DNA from: Podocnemis expansa
Lineage: Eukaryota; Chordata; Testudines; Podocnemididae
DNA length: 64,000 nt
Assembly (NCBI GenBank): GCA_007922195.1
Contig: ML682007.1
Coordinates: 19,119,033 to 19,183,032, forward strand
Direction of reading: 5' to 3'
Under the pieces are notes generated by a model. It saw nothing but the letters and a program-made list of their open reading frames with translations, did no database searches and was not told where the DNA came from. Shown here piece after piece: positions 1 to 30,966 of the stretch (its first letter is position 1; every line of letters starts with the position of its first letter). The translations under genes were made by a program, and so were the position numbers.

Positions 1-262
1 GGGGTACGGGTGGTGGTGAAGTCTCCTACTCATGTGCTTTTCTGTTGATGCTACATGACCAGGCTTGGATGATGATTTCAGCTTGTTTCCAGGTGACCCA
101 AGAGTGAAACCAAAGGTGTTTCATCCCAAACAGCTGATCTTTGTGTCTGAGCACAGAAAGTGTGAGAGGATAACATGGCTCTGGACTAGGCAGAATCACA
201 GAACTTCTCATGTGCTGTCCGTCAGCAATGAGGTACAAAGATAACCTGGGGGAGGTGGCTTA
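1..262 (-). other. SH3TC2: SH3TC2 3' untranslated region (start of it)
   Basis: This stretch lies directly downstream of the SH3TC2 stop codon on the minus strand, so it should be 3' UTR of the last exon. I see no AATAAA or ATTAAA on the minus strand in it, so the poly(A) site probably lies beyond the left edge of the window. The short open frames across it do not resemble known proteins. Confidence 0.7.
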
Positions 263-20998
<20,736 letters not shown>

Positions 20999-21530
20999 GT
21001 GTCCACCATCCCACCCAGGCCTGAGGCTGACAGATCCTTGCTTTTCACAGCCGTGGGGCGAGTCCAGCACTACCTCACCCTGCAATGGTGTGCTGTCCCC
21101 ACTGGTGCTAGGACTCAGAGTCTCAATGCACAATGCATCTTTTGACGGCTGCTCTGCAACAGCGAGGCGGGAGGTGGGGCTGGGCCTGTCTCCCAAGTCA
21201 GTGCGGCTGCCCAGTGTCAGCTCTGTGATTCCAGTGGGTTCATTTCTCTCCCTCTGTCTTTTCAGTTCGTATCTGGAGTGCCAGGCGGGACATTCCTGGC
21301 ATTCCAGGCTTCAGCAAGTGGTGGAGGAAATCCACATGGAGACTTTACTTGGGGTACTCCCGGAAGCCATTTGGCCCCCACCTCCAGCTGCCGTCCAACC
21401 TCATGTTAGACATACACCCTCTGCGTGGAAACTGTATTCCCCTCTCTCCTTGCCCTCAAAAGCCAGCCCAGTACCTGACTCTTTCATAAGCCCCTCTCAC
21501 CTGCAATAGTAATTTTGCTATGGCTTCTCT
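20999..21530 (-). promoter_or_regulatory. SH3TC2: probable SH3TC2 5' UTR and proximal promoter
   Basis: This is the region just upstream of the SH3TC2 start on the minus strand. It is moderately GC-rich without a clear CpG island, and no TATA-box can be placed with confidence. The transcription start is not determined. A long open frame on the opposite strand (20589-21509) crosses it and looks accidental. Confidence 0.4.
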
Positions 21531-21539
21531 AACATCCTC

Positions 21540-21720
21540 CATTCAGGGATTACTTTACAACTGTTGATGAATTAAGCCTCACAACATAACATTCTCCCCA
21601 TCTCACAGACGGGGAGACTAAGGCCTAAAGAGGGCAATGACTCACCCAAGATCACACAGAATTCATGGCAGAGGCAGGAACTGAACCCTTATTGCTCATT
21701 ATCTAATTCCTGCCACAGTA
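21540..21720 (-). repeat. MIR / CORE-SINE-type ancient SINE (antisense)
   Basis: On the plus strand it shows 'ttaagcctcacaacataac', 'catctcacagacggggagac', 'caagatcacacagaattcatg' and 'ggaactgaaccc'. The order fits a MIR-like SINE in reverse. Confidence 0.7.
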
Positions 21721-23095
21721 CTATCTTTGAAGTGCACTATAAACATAAATACAACCTGATTGCACAGGGAGAGGTTTAGTCTCATGGCTCAGGTCACTGA
21801 AGAGCAACACACTTCCTGAAATGTCCTTTCCCACCTGCAGGCTAAGAGATCCAAGTGTCATTGCAAGCTTCATACTGTTGTCCCCAATTGGTATATGCAC
21901 TGAGCATGTTGGATGCCAAAAGAATCTCTATAGTATGGATGCAATTTAGACCCAGTTTATTGGATAAAGTACCTGAGGGATGGGAAGGTGGTATGGACAG
22001 TGCTCTTGTTAGGGATGGGAAGGTTGGACCAAGAACTGAATGGTCATAAACCTACCCAGGAAACCTTGCTTGCTTTGGTTTTCATTGGGAGCATCACTGG
22101 TTGGAGGACATGACAGGGCTACATAAGCCATGCCGTGCCTACCAAAAGTAACTGTGTAACACGTCTTTCCTTCTGTTCTGGAGCAGAGCATGGCCAAGGG
22201 TGGGCCAAAGACAAAGAATTACAGGGACAAATGCTTATTTAGGAAATGGGTCCTCAACTTGGAACACAATTAAGCCAAGCCAGACAGTGGCTTGTACTTG
22301 TTGCCACAAGTCACAGCTTGATAGAGTGATGGACAGCACCAAGCACAGTGTCGTCTTCTGGGCCATGACTGAGCCTCCTTGGGATGACAGTAATATAAGC
22401 AATAAACAACACTAATGACTGGAACAGAAGGTGGCAGTGTGACTCAGCCTGGCCCATTTAAGCATGCTTGGCAGTGTCTGTATCAGACAGGGAATTTCTC
22501 CTTGGCCAAGTTGGTACTGCTACCTTGGGTACCTGTCTATTTAGTCCAGTTATCTCCTGCACAGAGTCTTCCTAACTAGAACTTGTCCAAAAAACTCCAG
22601 CAACAAATTATATCTATCATAATTAGCAGACTGAGCAAAACCGAATTGTCCTTTTGAAGATCATTTGGTTTTGAGGAAGTTCCAATAGGACCCCAAGGTT
22701 CCTACCAGTTCACCTGCCCAGCTCCATGGCAGCCCACCTGGAGGGCTGCTGGGTACCCTAAGCTTTCAGAATCCCTGTCTCAGGGGCAGCCTGCCATGCA
22801 AACTGCCTGAGGGTCAGAGACTCCAGGGCCCCTGGCACCAGAATAGGCCAGGGAGAGTTGCTCAGAGCTGGGATCCCAGGATTTCAAATGTTTGTGGCCC
22901 TAAAAAGTGTCAGGTTGATTCCCTTCCTGTTTGTGCAGAATTTCAACATTTTAATTTTCAGTCCCATTCAGAATAAAATCAAATTTTGAACCCAAAATCC
23001 TCTGCAAAATGCAATTATCTTTCTCTGCCCCATTTCTACTCCTGTCCATCACTAGTGCCAGGACTGTGCTTAGCTTTGGTTTTTTGCTCCATGCC
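21721..23095. other. intergenic, nothing recognised
   Basis: No exon with homology, no RNA gene and no clear repeat was seen. The longest open frames here are under 80 codons and look like chance. Confidence 0.6.
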
Positions 23096-23384
23096 TAGGG
23101 TTACCAAGTACCAAAGCATGGAAAGGAGGATGGGGAAGTACAAAAAGGAGGCCATTGGAGGACACATGGAGAAAATGTTGTATTAAAATAATAGTCTTCT
23201 GTTTTTAGGGGGCTCTCAAATTCTTTCCCTAAAAATAGGGTGTTCTGGGGCGTTCCAGCATACTTTAACCCCATAAGTAAAAAGCCAGACAAAATAAAGT
23301 ATTTTTAAAATGCCTGCCAGACGGAGAACGTGAAAGTAAAAAGGAGGACATGTCCTCCTTTTGCCTGCCATCTGGTAACCCTAT
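23096..23384. mobile_element. palindromic DNA transposon with GGTTACC ends (289 bp)
   Basis: The ends are inverted: 'tagggttaccaagtacc' on the left and 'ggtaaccctat' on the right, with matching sub-terminal 'aaaggagg' and 'cctcctttt'. The flanks share CATGCC (23090-23095 and 23385-23390), a possible 6-base duplication. A perfect 24-base palindrome lies at 23339-23362. It has no coding capacity. The superfamily is uncertain; a hAT-like origin is possible. Confidence 0.75.
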
Positions 23385-23596
23385 CATGCCCCAAGTCCCA
23401 CACTATCACCAGCATCTTATTGTGACTCGCTTTCTTTGCAGCCTTCCCGACAGACTGCCGCTTCCTCTTCCTGGCCTTGTTTTGTACCAGACAAACAATC
23501 CCCATTTCCCTAGTCTTTCTGCAAAGCTGTGCAGCTGAGGGGAGCGAACAAAAAGTGGCTGGATTCTCTCGTATTGCCCCATTGGTTCCTCTAGAC

Positions 23597-23789
23597 TAGG
23601 GGTCTCAAACTCAAATCACCACGAGGGCCCCATGAAGACTAGTAGAGGGCTACATAAGGACTAGTACATTAGCCCGAGGGCCACACCACGGAAACCTTTT
23701 CATACAACTATATTGCAAATATTGGTAAAACCAGTAACATTGAGGGCCGCAGGAAATACCCTTAGGGGCTGCTTGTTTGAGACCCCCTG
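23597..23789. mobile_element. hAT-type non-autonomous DNA transposon (193 bp)
   Basis: The ends are 'taggggtctcaaac' and 'gtttgagaccccctg', inverted repeats. The element is flanked by an exact 8-base duplication CTCTAGAC at 23589-23596 and 23790-23797. This is a hAT signature. The element is non-coding. Confidence 0.93.
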
Positions 23790-23797
23790 CTCTAGAC

Positions 23798-26700
23798 CAA
23801 AGGAGCAAGTTCCTGGCTGTAGCACAAGAGACGCTGGAGATGGGCTCAAGTCACAAGTTTGGCCCCAGAATCCGAAAACCCTAAAGTTGGAGGGGAGGGG
23901 TGTGGTAATCCACACACATCCTTATCAGATGTGCTGGGGGTAAATTTTCCAAAAATCGCAGCACCCAGCTGTACACATCACCACCACCACTGGACTCTGG
24001 GTGCCGAGCACTTGGAAATCTGGCCCTGAGCTCCTTTGAAAATCCTTGTTCCAGTGACCAAGGAAACAGCTTCAGGGGCCATCTCTGGCTTTGGGCGCCA
24101 CCAGGTAGAGGAGCCCCGCCTGGTTCGATGGACAGCCAGCCCCGTGAAAGGAGTGATCGGCCTCCATTCCCAACTCCTCTTGGGAAAGGGGTTCCTACCC
24201 CAAAACTTCCAACATAGCTGGTCTTTGTTTGGCAGTGCCTGGAAGAAGGCCAAGTTCTGAGTGAACTACAGAGACTCATTTTTCATCTTGCTCCTTGGGG
24301 CTAAGATGATCTAGGTCAGAGCCAATGGGGCGCAATGGGGTTGGGAGCTTGCCCTGCAGATGCCCATACTTCTCCTGTATTGTGGGTAACAACAGAGCAG
24401 GGGTCTGTCTCTGGAGCTGTCACATGGGCACCTTTCACCAACACTAAGTTCACTTCAGGAAAACCTGAACCGCTGCCAGATCTGCTCTGTGTCTCCCTGC
24501 TCCTTAGACCTCAGGACTCGGAGTCTCCTAGGAACCAAAACATTCAGTTCCATTCAGTCGCCTAGGCCATGCCCATCACCATGGTGTCTGAGCGCCTAAT
24601 ACCGCTGGAACTGAAGATCCCAGCTCCATTTCCCCAGCATTTCCTGGCTGTATGTGGCTGGGCACCCTCCGCAGGGCCGTTAGAAATGCCTGCAAACCCT
24701 GCCTCCCTGCTATGTTTACTCATCTGAGAAATCTTCCAGGTAGGCAACAGGTATTGCAGTGGGACATGCAAATTGCCACAGAAGGCAAGCGCAACTGCCA
24801 AGCAGAGTGAGCGGCGGTACTGACCTGTTTCCTCATCAATGCATGTTCATGGTGCTGCCCAGCATTCTCCCTATGTGTCGGACCCTGCAGGAGGCTCCCC
24901 CGAGGGACTGAGTGGGCACCCTGGTGCCTGAGGATAGCAGGGCTGCAGGACTCTGCCAGCCACAGAGAGCATGTGTATGTGCTCGGGAGCCAGGCATGCA
25001 GGCACAACACAGCCACTCCCTTGCACAAGGAAAAGAATTTCTTGCAAGAGCAGCTTATCATCCAGGGAACTTGTTTCCCAGCAGTGAAGCTGAAAGCTGA
25101 GGTCAGTGGCTTGCCCAGGAGCTGCATTGTAAACAGCCCAGCGCCTGCGGATTCCTGACTCACAGGGGGGAAGCTCCAATGCTACCTCAGCACTGGGTTA
25201 CCAGCAAATAAACCCACTAGGGCTGAAAAAACAGGTTGGGGCTGTTTTGAGCCAGATTAGTATCAGTCCAGGTTAGACTAGTCCCGTGTCCATCTTGTTT
25301 CTGAGCTGTTGTTTTGAGTGAACTAGCTATTCTGGTCTGGCTACCTGCTCTACTCTCCCACCTTTTATGCAGCCCCTCTAAGCCCTTGAGGTTGAGACGT
25401 TTTAATGCGGGTTAAACATCAACTTTCAGTTACAACCAGGTCCCAGTGGAAAAGCCCTGCTCTGTCATCAGGCCCTGAAGCACGTGGCAAAAGGGGCAGG
25501 GAGACAAAGACAGGCTTAGAACACACAAAAAAGATGCATTGTTGCAACAAATAGTGTAGCTGCAGCTGCACTTAAATATATTAGGCTGGAGACAAAGGCA
25601 TCCAGAGGAGCTGCTGAGAACATCTCTGACTTAGAGCAGCGCAGGCTGCTGCGTTGATTGATCACTGTAGCTCCTTGGAAAAACATGGATTTGGTTATTA
25701 ATTAATTCATATTATTGCAGTTGTTTGAATTTAACACTGTGAGTGTCCCTAGTGCTTCAAACACAAAGACACATTTGCTGCCAGAAGAGTTTCCGGACTA
25801 ATCAGTGACAAAAGCAAAGGCCAAAGGGGTGGGAAGAAGGAAGTGAGAACAAGACACACTGCACTGCAATAATATGGTTTCATTGGTTCGTTATACACAC
25901 CATCTGTTGCTTCCCATCTTGGAAAATGTTGGTTTTGCTTTTAGATTTCAGTTCTGCTGTTTCTAAGCCAACGTTTCCTTTATTATTTGGATTGTGAGAG
26001 AGACCATAGGCTCATGCTAGTGAAGGCCAAATCATGCTGCACATTGTACCAGAACCATGGCAAAACACAGTCCCTGCTGCAAAGAGCTTACAGATCAGGA
26101 ACAAGAGGTGGGCAAAGGAACCCAACAAGTCAGGAGTAAGAACAGGCACAACAGCAAGTTTCCCAAAGGTTAGCCGGCTAGCTATCCAGGGTACCTCTGA
26201 GGTGAGGTGACTATTGCCATGGTAACTACCCAGAATTAGTCACCCGGTTGTTTTATATCCCTGGACAACTCAGTTCAGAATCAGGCACCTAATTCCATGT
26301 GGCTAACTGTGGAGAGGAAAGAACATCGACATCTTCCCTGTGCCATAACATACTATCAGTTATCATGTGCCTTCTCTTGGCTCTGTAGGGCTCCTGGATA
26401 TAAAGGGGTCAGATTCTCATTCTAGCTGCTTTGCTTTGTGCAGGAAAGCTGACACGGGAATTCCCACCTGCCATAAAATGGGTGTAGCCACCTCTATGCC
26501 AGCTTTGCCCAGCTTCTTCTCTCTATGCCCATCTGTTGCAAGAACATCTTACAGTCCAGTTCTCAGATCATGGAATGGCCCCCTAGAAAACTTCAAAATT
26601 TGATTTAAAGCCACTTTGTTTCCATCCATCCCAGGTCCTCAGTCAGGCACAGCTAACCAGAGCCAACCATTCTGCTCACAAAGCTCTGATGCAATCACCT

Positions 26701-27232
26701 TGACTTGAGTGTAACATTGCTGCCTTCTGCCTCTATGTGGGTCTCCCATGCTCATCCTCAGATAGTGTTATATCAGAGAGTGTGAAAGAGCTGCTAGCAT
26801 CTATGGGGCAGAAAGAGGCAAATCTTAAAGCCTTCCCTGTGGTTCCTGAATGTACCCAACCCAGACTGCACAGAGACCATAGAGTGATGCAGACACTGGA
26901 TGAGACCGTGCAAGTGCACATTGCACTCTTCACAGACTTGAACCAGCTCTGGGATCTGTGATGATGGTTCGCTCCCAGACACAGTGTTGGGTGCCACTGA
27001 CCCTTCTGCAATGAAACAGAGCCTGCACCTCGCTTGCAACCCCCCTGCACCCTTTGAAGACAGAACAAGTGAAGGTTTCTCCTCCACCACCTGCACTGAT
27101 TCAAATTGTCCACTCAGATGATGTGGATGTCCAGAAACAGGGGAACCTGCCAGTGCAGCCCCACTGCTCACTTCCTCTCATTGCTGGGTCTGTTCCTTCC
27201 TCTGTATGGTGCTGCCTCTAGAGCCTCTAGAT
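23798..27232. other. intergenic; old repeat fragment only
   Basis: I recognise no gene. At about 25995-26100 there is a piece of the common 'cacagtccctgctgcaaagagcttacag' repeat tail. The remainder is unique-looking. Confidence 0.55.
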
Positions 27233-27443
27233 ACTGTAAAACAAAGAGTCCTGTGGCACTTAAAAACTAACAAATTTATTTATTGCATGAGCTTTTGTGG
27301 GAGAAAATCCCACTATGTCAGAGGCGTTGAAGTGGGATTTTCTCCCCAAATGCTCATGCAATGAATAAATTTGTTAGTCTGTAAGTGCCACAGGGCTCCT
27401 TGTTTGTTTTACTGAACTGGACTACCACAGCAGTCCCTTTGGA
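27233..27443. repeat. fold-back SINE-like element, copy B (best palindrome)
   Basis: The left arm starts 'acaaagagtcctgtggcac' and runs through 'actaacaaatttatttattg' and 'gggagaaaatcccac'. The right arm repeats all of this in reverse complement ('gtgggattttctccc', 'gaataaatttgttagtct', 'gtgccacagggctccttg'). The arms are about 75 bases with roughly 25 between. The right end extends to 'ctttgga'. Confidence 0.88.
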
Positions 27444-28325
27444 ACTTGAATCCAGATATTGAAGACTCTGATGTTTTCAAACCCTGCCATATACAAAATC
27501 CAAGCAGAGCTGTCACCTGGGATTTCACACTCACACTGGTCAGCAACAAAACCACGAGCCTCTCCCTGGGGATCCAAAGGAGCATGTGAACTGGCTGCAG
27601 GCAAGTTACAAAGCAACACAACATAAGGAGAAAATCTCTTGCTGCCTTTCAGGTGCCAGGAGTCAGAGTGCTAACTCTTCCACCCGCAGAGGCTGAATCT
27701 TGTTTCCTTCATGCTTCTTCCTCATGGCCCTGGCTTGCTGGCTGGTAGCAGATGTGATGGGAACAGGGCAGCTTTGCTGCTCATCAGCATGCAGAGTTTC
27801 CCATGTTACTCTAGATGAGAAGGTGAAGTTTGCTTGTGGCTTGAGAGCTGTTCCTGGCTGGTAGATTTCCCCTAGCGGATGTAGCAGCTGCAGCAGAAGG
27901 GTCAGTTATTCCCACCCTTCCTCTATGTCCCCAGCCAAGAGCTTCTGCCTCTCTCCTGGACTACTTTCGCCTGCTACTTCCCTTAGAAATATGTATAGTC
28001 CACAGCATTACATGGCCATGGCCATATTGATAATTCAGGAGTATTAATGGCCTTTTGAAGCAGGTACCATGCAGACAACAGCCCTACCAATGAGATGATG
28101 TAAGTAAATTCAATGGAAGCACCCAGATGCAGATAAACACCAGACAAAGGAGACCAGATATTTGGGGGAGTGCTAATAGGATGGGAGCCTTTTGGTTCTA
28201 GCACCACTTCATATCCAGACCAGACCAGCAGTGACTGTGATGCTGGGTGAAATATGAATGACCAGTCATACTATTACAGATACATGATTCCAATAGTGCA
28301 GATCAGCAGTAAATATTGTATAGGA

Positions 28326-29318
28326 CAGGGATGTCCAACCTTTTTGAGTATGGGGCCACACTGCAATTCTTTTCTTATTTGGAGGCCTGGTTGGAAAATT
28401 TTTGATAGATAAGTCATACAAATTGATCTTATTAATAAACTTTAATAAAATAATGATTAGTGTGATATTTGGCATTGCTTTTGCTTGCACTGTGTACAGA
28501 GGATGGGGAGCAGGGGTGCCTGTGTGAGGGGGCAAGGCAGAGCGGGGGAGCAAGGCAGGACAGGGGAACATGGCAAAGGAGGGGAGGGGAAGAGGGGCGA
28601 GGTGGGGGGAGCAGAGCAGCTGGATGGCAGGAACCCCACCGACTCTGCTCTCCTCACTCCCTGCCAAGTGCTGCTCACGGAAAGGAGAGCAGTGCTGGGG
28701 AGAGGGAGGGCTGAACAGAGTCAGCCAAACAGGACAGAAACCCTGGCAGTTCTGCAGTAGTCAAAGGTTTTGGCCCTGGGCACCTCTGTACCAGAAACAC
28801 TGATGGGTAGCAATTTCTATAGAAGAGTTTTTGCCACTAAGGTCAAAGGAAGGACAGGGGTGCTGGGGTTAGGGGTGTGGGAGGAGAGCAGAACTGGGGG
28901 ATGTCCAGGTCAGGAAGTAGCTGGGTCTCGCCAACCAGCTGTACTGCTCCCCTGCCTGTTCACCCTCCCCGAACTGCCACAATTTGTCCTGTGTTTGTTC
29001 CCCTGTGTTCTCCTCACCCCAACCCAGCACTGCTTTCCTTCCCCTGGAGTCTGCTTGCCCTCGAGCTTAGGTTTCCTCCCCCCCACTAGACTGAGCACAA
29101 TGCCAGCTCACCTCACACACCAGAAAGGAGCCGAATCCAGCCCCTGAACAGCTCTCCAGCTGGACCGTGCTCCTTGCAGCTGTGCGCAGGGGAGGGGGGA
29201 TTGACAAGGGCCCTGGCCAGCCCCAGCTTCCAGGCTCTTGTGGCAGCACTCCATGGGCTGGATGAAAATCCTTGGCGGGCCAGAGTCTGGCCCCCAGGCC
29301 ACAGGTTGGACAAGCCTC
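28326..29318. mobile_element. hAT-type DNA transposon with GC-rich interior (993 bp)
   Basis: The ends are 'cagggatgtccaacc' and 'ggttggacaagcctc'. The flanks are GTATAGGA (28318-28325) and GCATAGGA (29319-29326), a 7-of-8 match. The interior, about 28495-29060, is unusually purine-rich and G-rich, then C-rich, and creates long chance open frames. No transposase was recognised. Confidence 0.8.
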
Positions 29319-29436
29319 GCATAGGATATGTCCTGCACAGTACGGATGGAATGGTTATAATTCACTAAGATTGATTAGCACATGTATATGTATGTATCAG
29401 TGGTGTATTTTGAGTTGTAAATGTGTGTGATACAGC

Positions 29437-30958
29437 CAGAGCCGTCCTTAAGGGGGCTAAAAGGGGCAACTGCTCTAGGCGTCGGGCTTTCGGGGGCCTC
29501 GCACTTTTGGGGGTCCCACACAACCGGCGGGAGTAAGGGAGCAGGGACCTTCTTCAAGCTGAGGAGCTAGCCTGCCCAGGAAGCAGCTCCGGCTGGTCAG
29601 GGAAGGGGGAAGGGAACTCAGATGTTTGTTTATAGTAATGCTTGACTTTAGTAGCCACCTTCCCACAACTGTTCCCTGAGGGAAGAGAAAGGGCAAGTGC
29701 TGAGGTAAAACTTATGGAGCCAGCCTCAGTCAAGCAAACGGGGACAAAGGCAGGAGAATGTCACATCCCCAACCTTTACAAAACAGGACCTTCTCTTTGA
29801 ATTTACATCAGCATCTGCAGAAAGTGTTCTCAGATATTAAAGAACTTTTTTCCTTCTACATTTAACAAGAGTTTTCAGTCTTCAGGGATGTCTTTTTGAG
29901 CAAACTTCTCTGCGCAGATAATGATCTATTATACTGTACCTGAGAGAGAAGACCCCAGGCTAGCACTCATGGAAATACTGGGTTGTTAGGGTTAATGGCC
30001 ATCAATCAACACATTAAAGAAGTTTTTTGTCCTTCCTTCTGCACTGTAAGTATGCCCTGTTGTCACTGATTGCAGTCAGAGCACCAGTCCCAAAGCATGG
30101 CAAAGAGGAAAGGAGCCGTGGCCGTGTGGGTCTAGTTTAGCAAAACAAACAAGGAATCCCTGATGTAAAATAAACAAGGAGTCTTGTGGCACTTTTACAA
30201 GCTAACAAATAAATAATTTTTTAAAATCTTTAAAAGGGCCACAAGACTTCTTGTTTGTTTTACAGCAGGGTGTCTGAGAGGAGGCCAAAGGTCCCTTGTT
30301 TCTTCCTCTCATCCTCAAACAGTACCTGAGTTTCATTACTTAGATCACCTGCAAATCAATGAGGAAATGTATGAATACATATATTAAAATAAGACAGGAA
30401 AGGAGAGAGTCAGGCAGCATAAAGGAAATAACATGCATTAGACAACTGGAATTCAGTGAGAGGACCTGGATTTATTTCTCGATATTATCCAAAAATAGCA
30501 TCTCTCTCTCTCTGAATTTTCAATTTAACAAAAACTTGATCTAACAAAAATTATTAAACTTGTAAAATTGTGTGCCCATCTTGAACAGAAAACCAGAACC
30601 ACAAAGAAGAGTACCTCCAGATGCTCCTGTCCACTCGGCTGTGAGGTTGATGAAATATCACCATGACACACTCAGTATTGCCTACCCCAAACATCAAAAA
30701 TAGTCACAAGTCTGACTTAAATATATCATTAAAACTCACTTAAAAATAAAGAGATGTTTAAAGAAATAATAAATGAGGGGGAGCTGTTTTCTTTGACTTC
30801 TGGATTTTGAGCCTTTAGGGTAAAGTCAGGTCATGTTTTTCTGCTACTCTCTGCAACTTTTTAGCCTGAGGGCTAGACATTTATGATTTTATTAAAATGG
30901 GGGGGCCCCACACAAACTGATTTGCCCTGGGCCACGCTCCCCCCTAGGGACGGCCCTG
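29437..30958. mobile_element. hAT-type DNA transposon (1,522 bp) with a nested repeat
   Basis: The ends are 'cagagccgtccttaagggg' and 'cccctagggacggccctg', inverted repeats of one another. The flanking 8-base duplication GATACAGC is exact (29429-29436 and 30959-30966). A fold-back SINE-like copy (30112-30267) lies inside it. No transposase frame is intact. Confidence 0.93.
30112..30267. repeat. fold-back SINE-like element, copy C, nested in a hAT element
   Basis: The left arm is 'ggtctagtttagcaaaacaa', 'acaaggagtcttgtggcac'; the right arm is 'ggccacaagacttcttgtttg'. The centre is short and AT-rich. It contains an extra partial copy of 'aaacaagga' at its left end. It is younger than the 29437-30958 element that it interrupts. 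Confidence 0.8.
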
Positions 30959-30966
30959 GATACAGC

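Noticed and set aside
23385..23390. 8-base duplication for the 23096-23384 element
   Set aside because: Only six bases (CATGCC) match at the two sides, so a full 8-base hAT-type duplication could not be claimed.
28469..29147. several overlapping frames of 70-133 codons on both strands
   Set aside because: They lie in the G/C-skewed interior of a hAT-type element and have low-complexity content.
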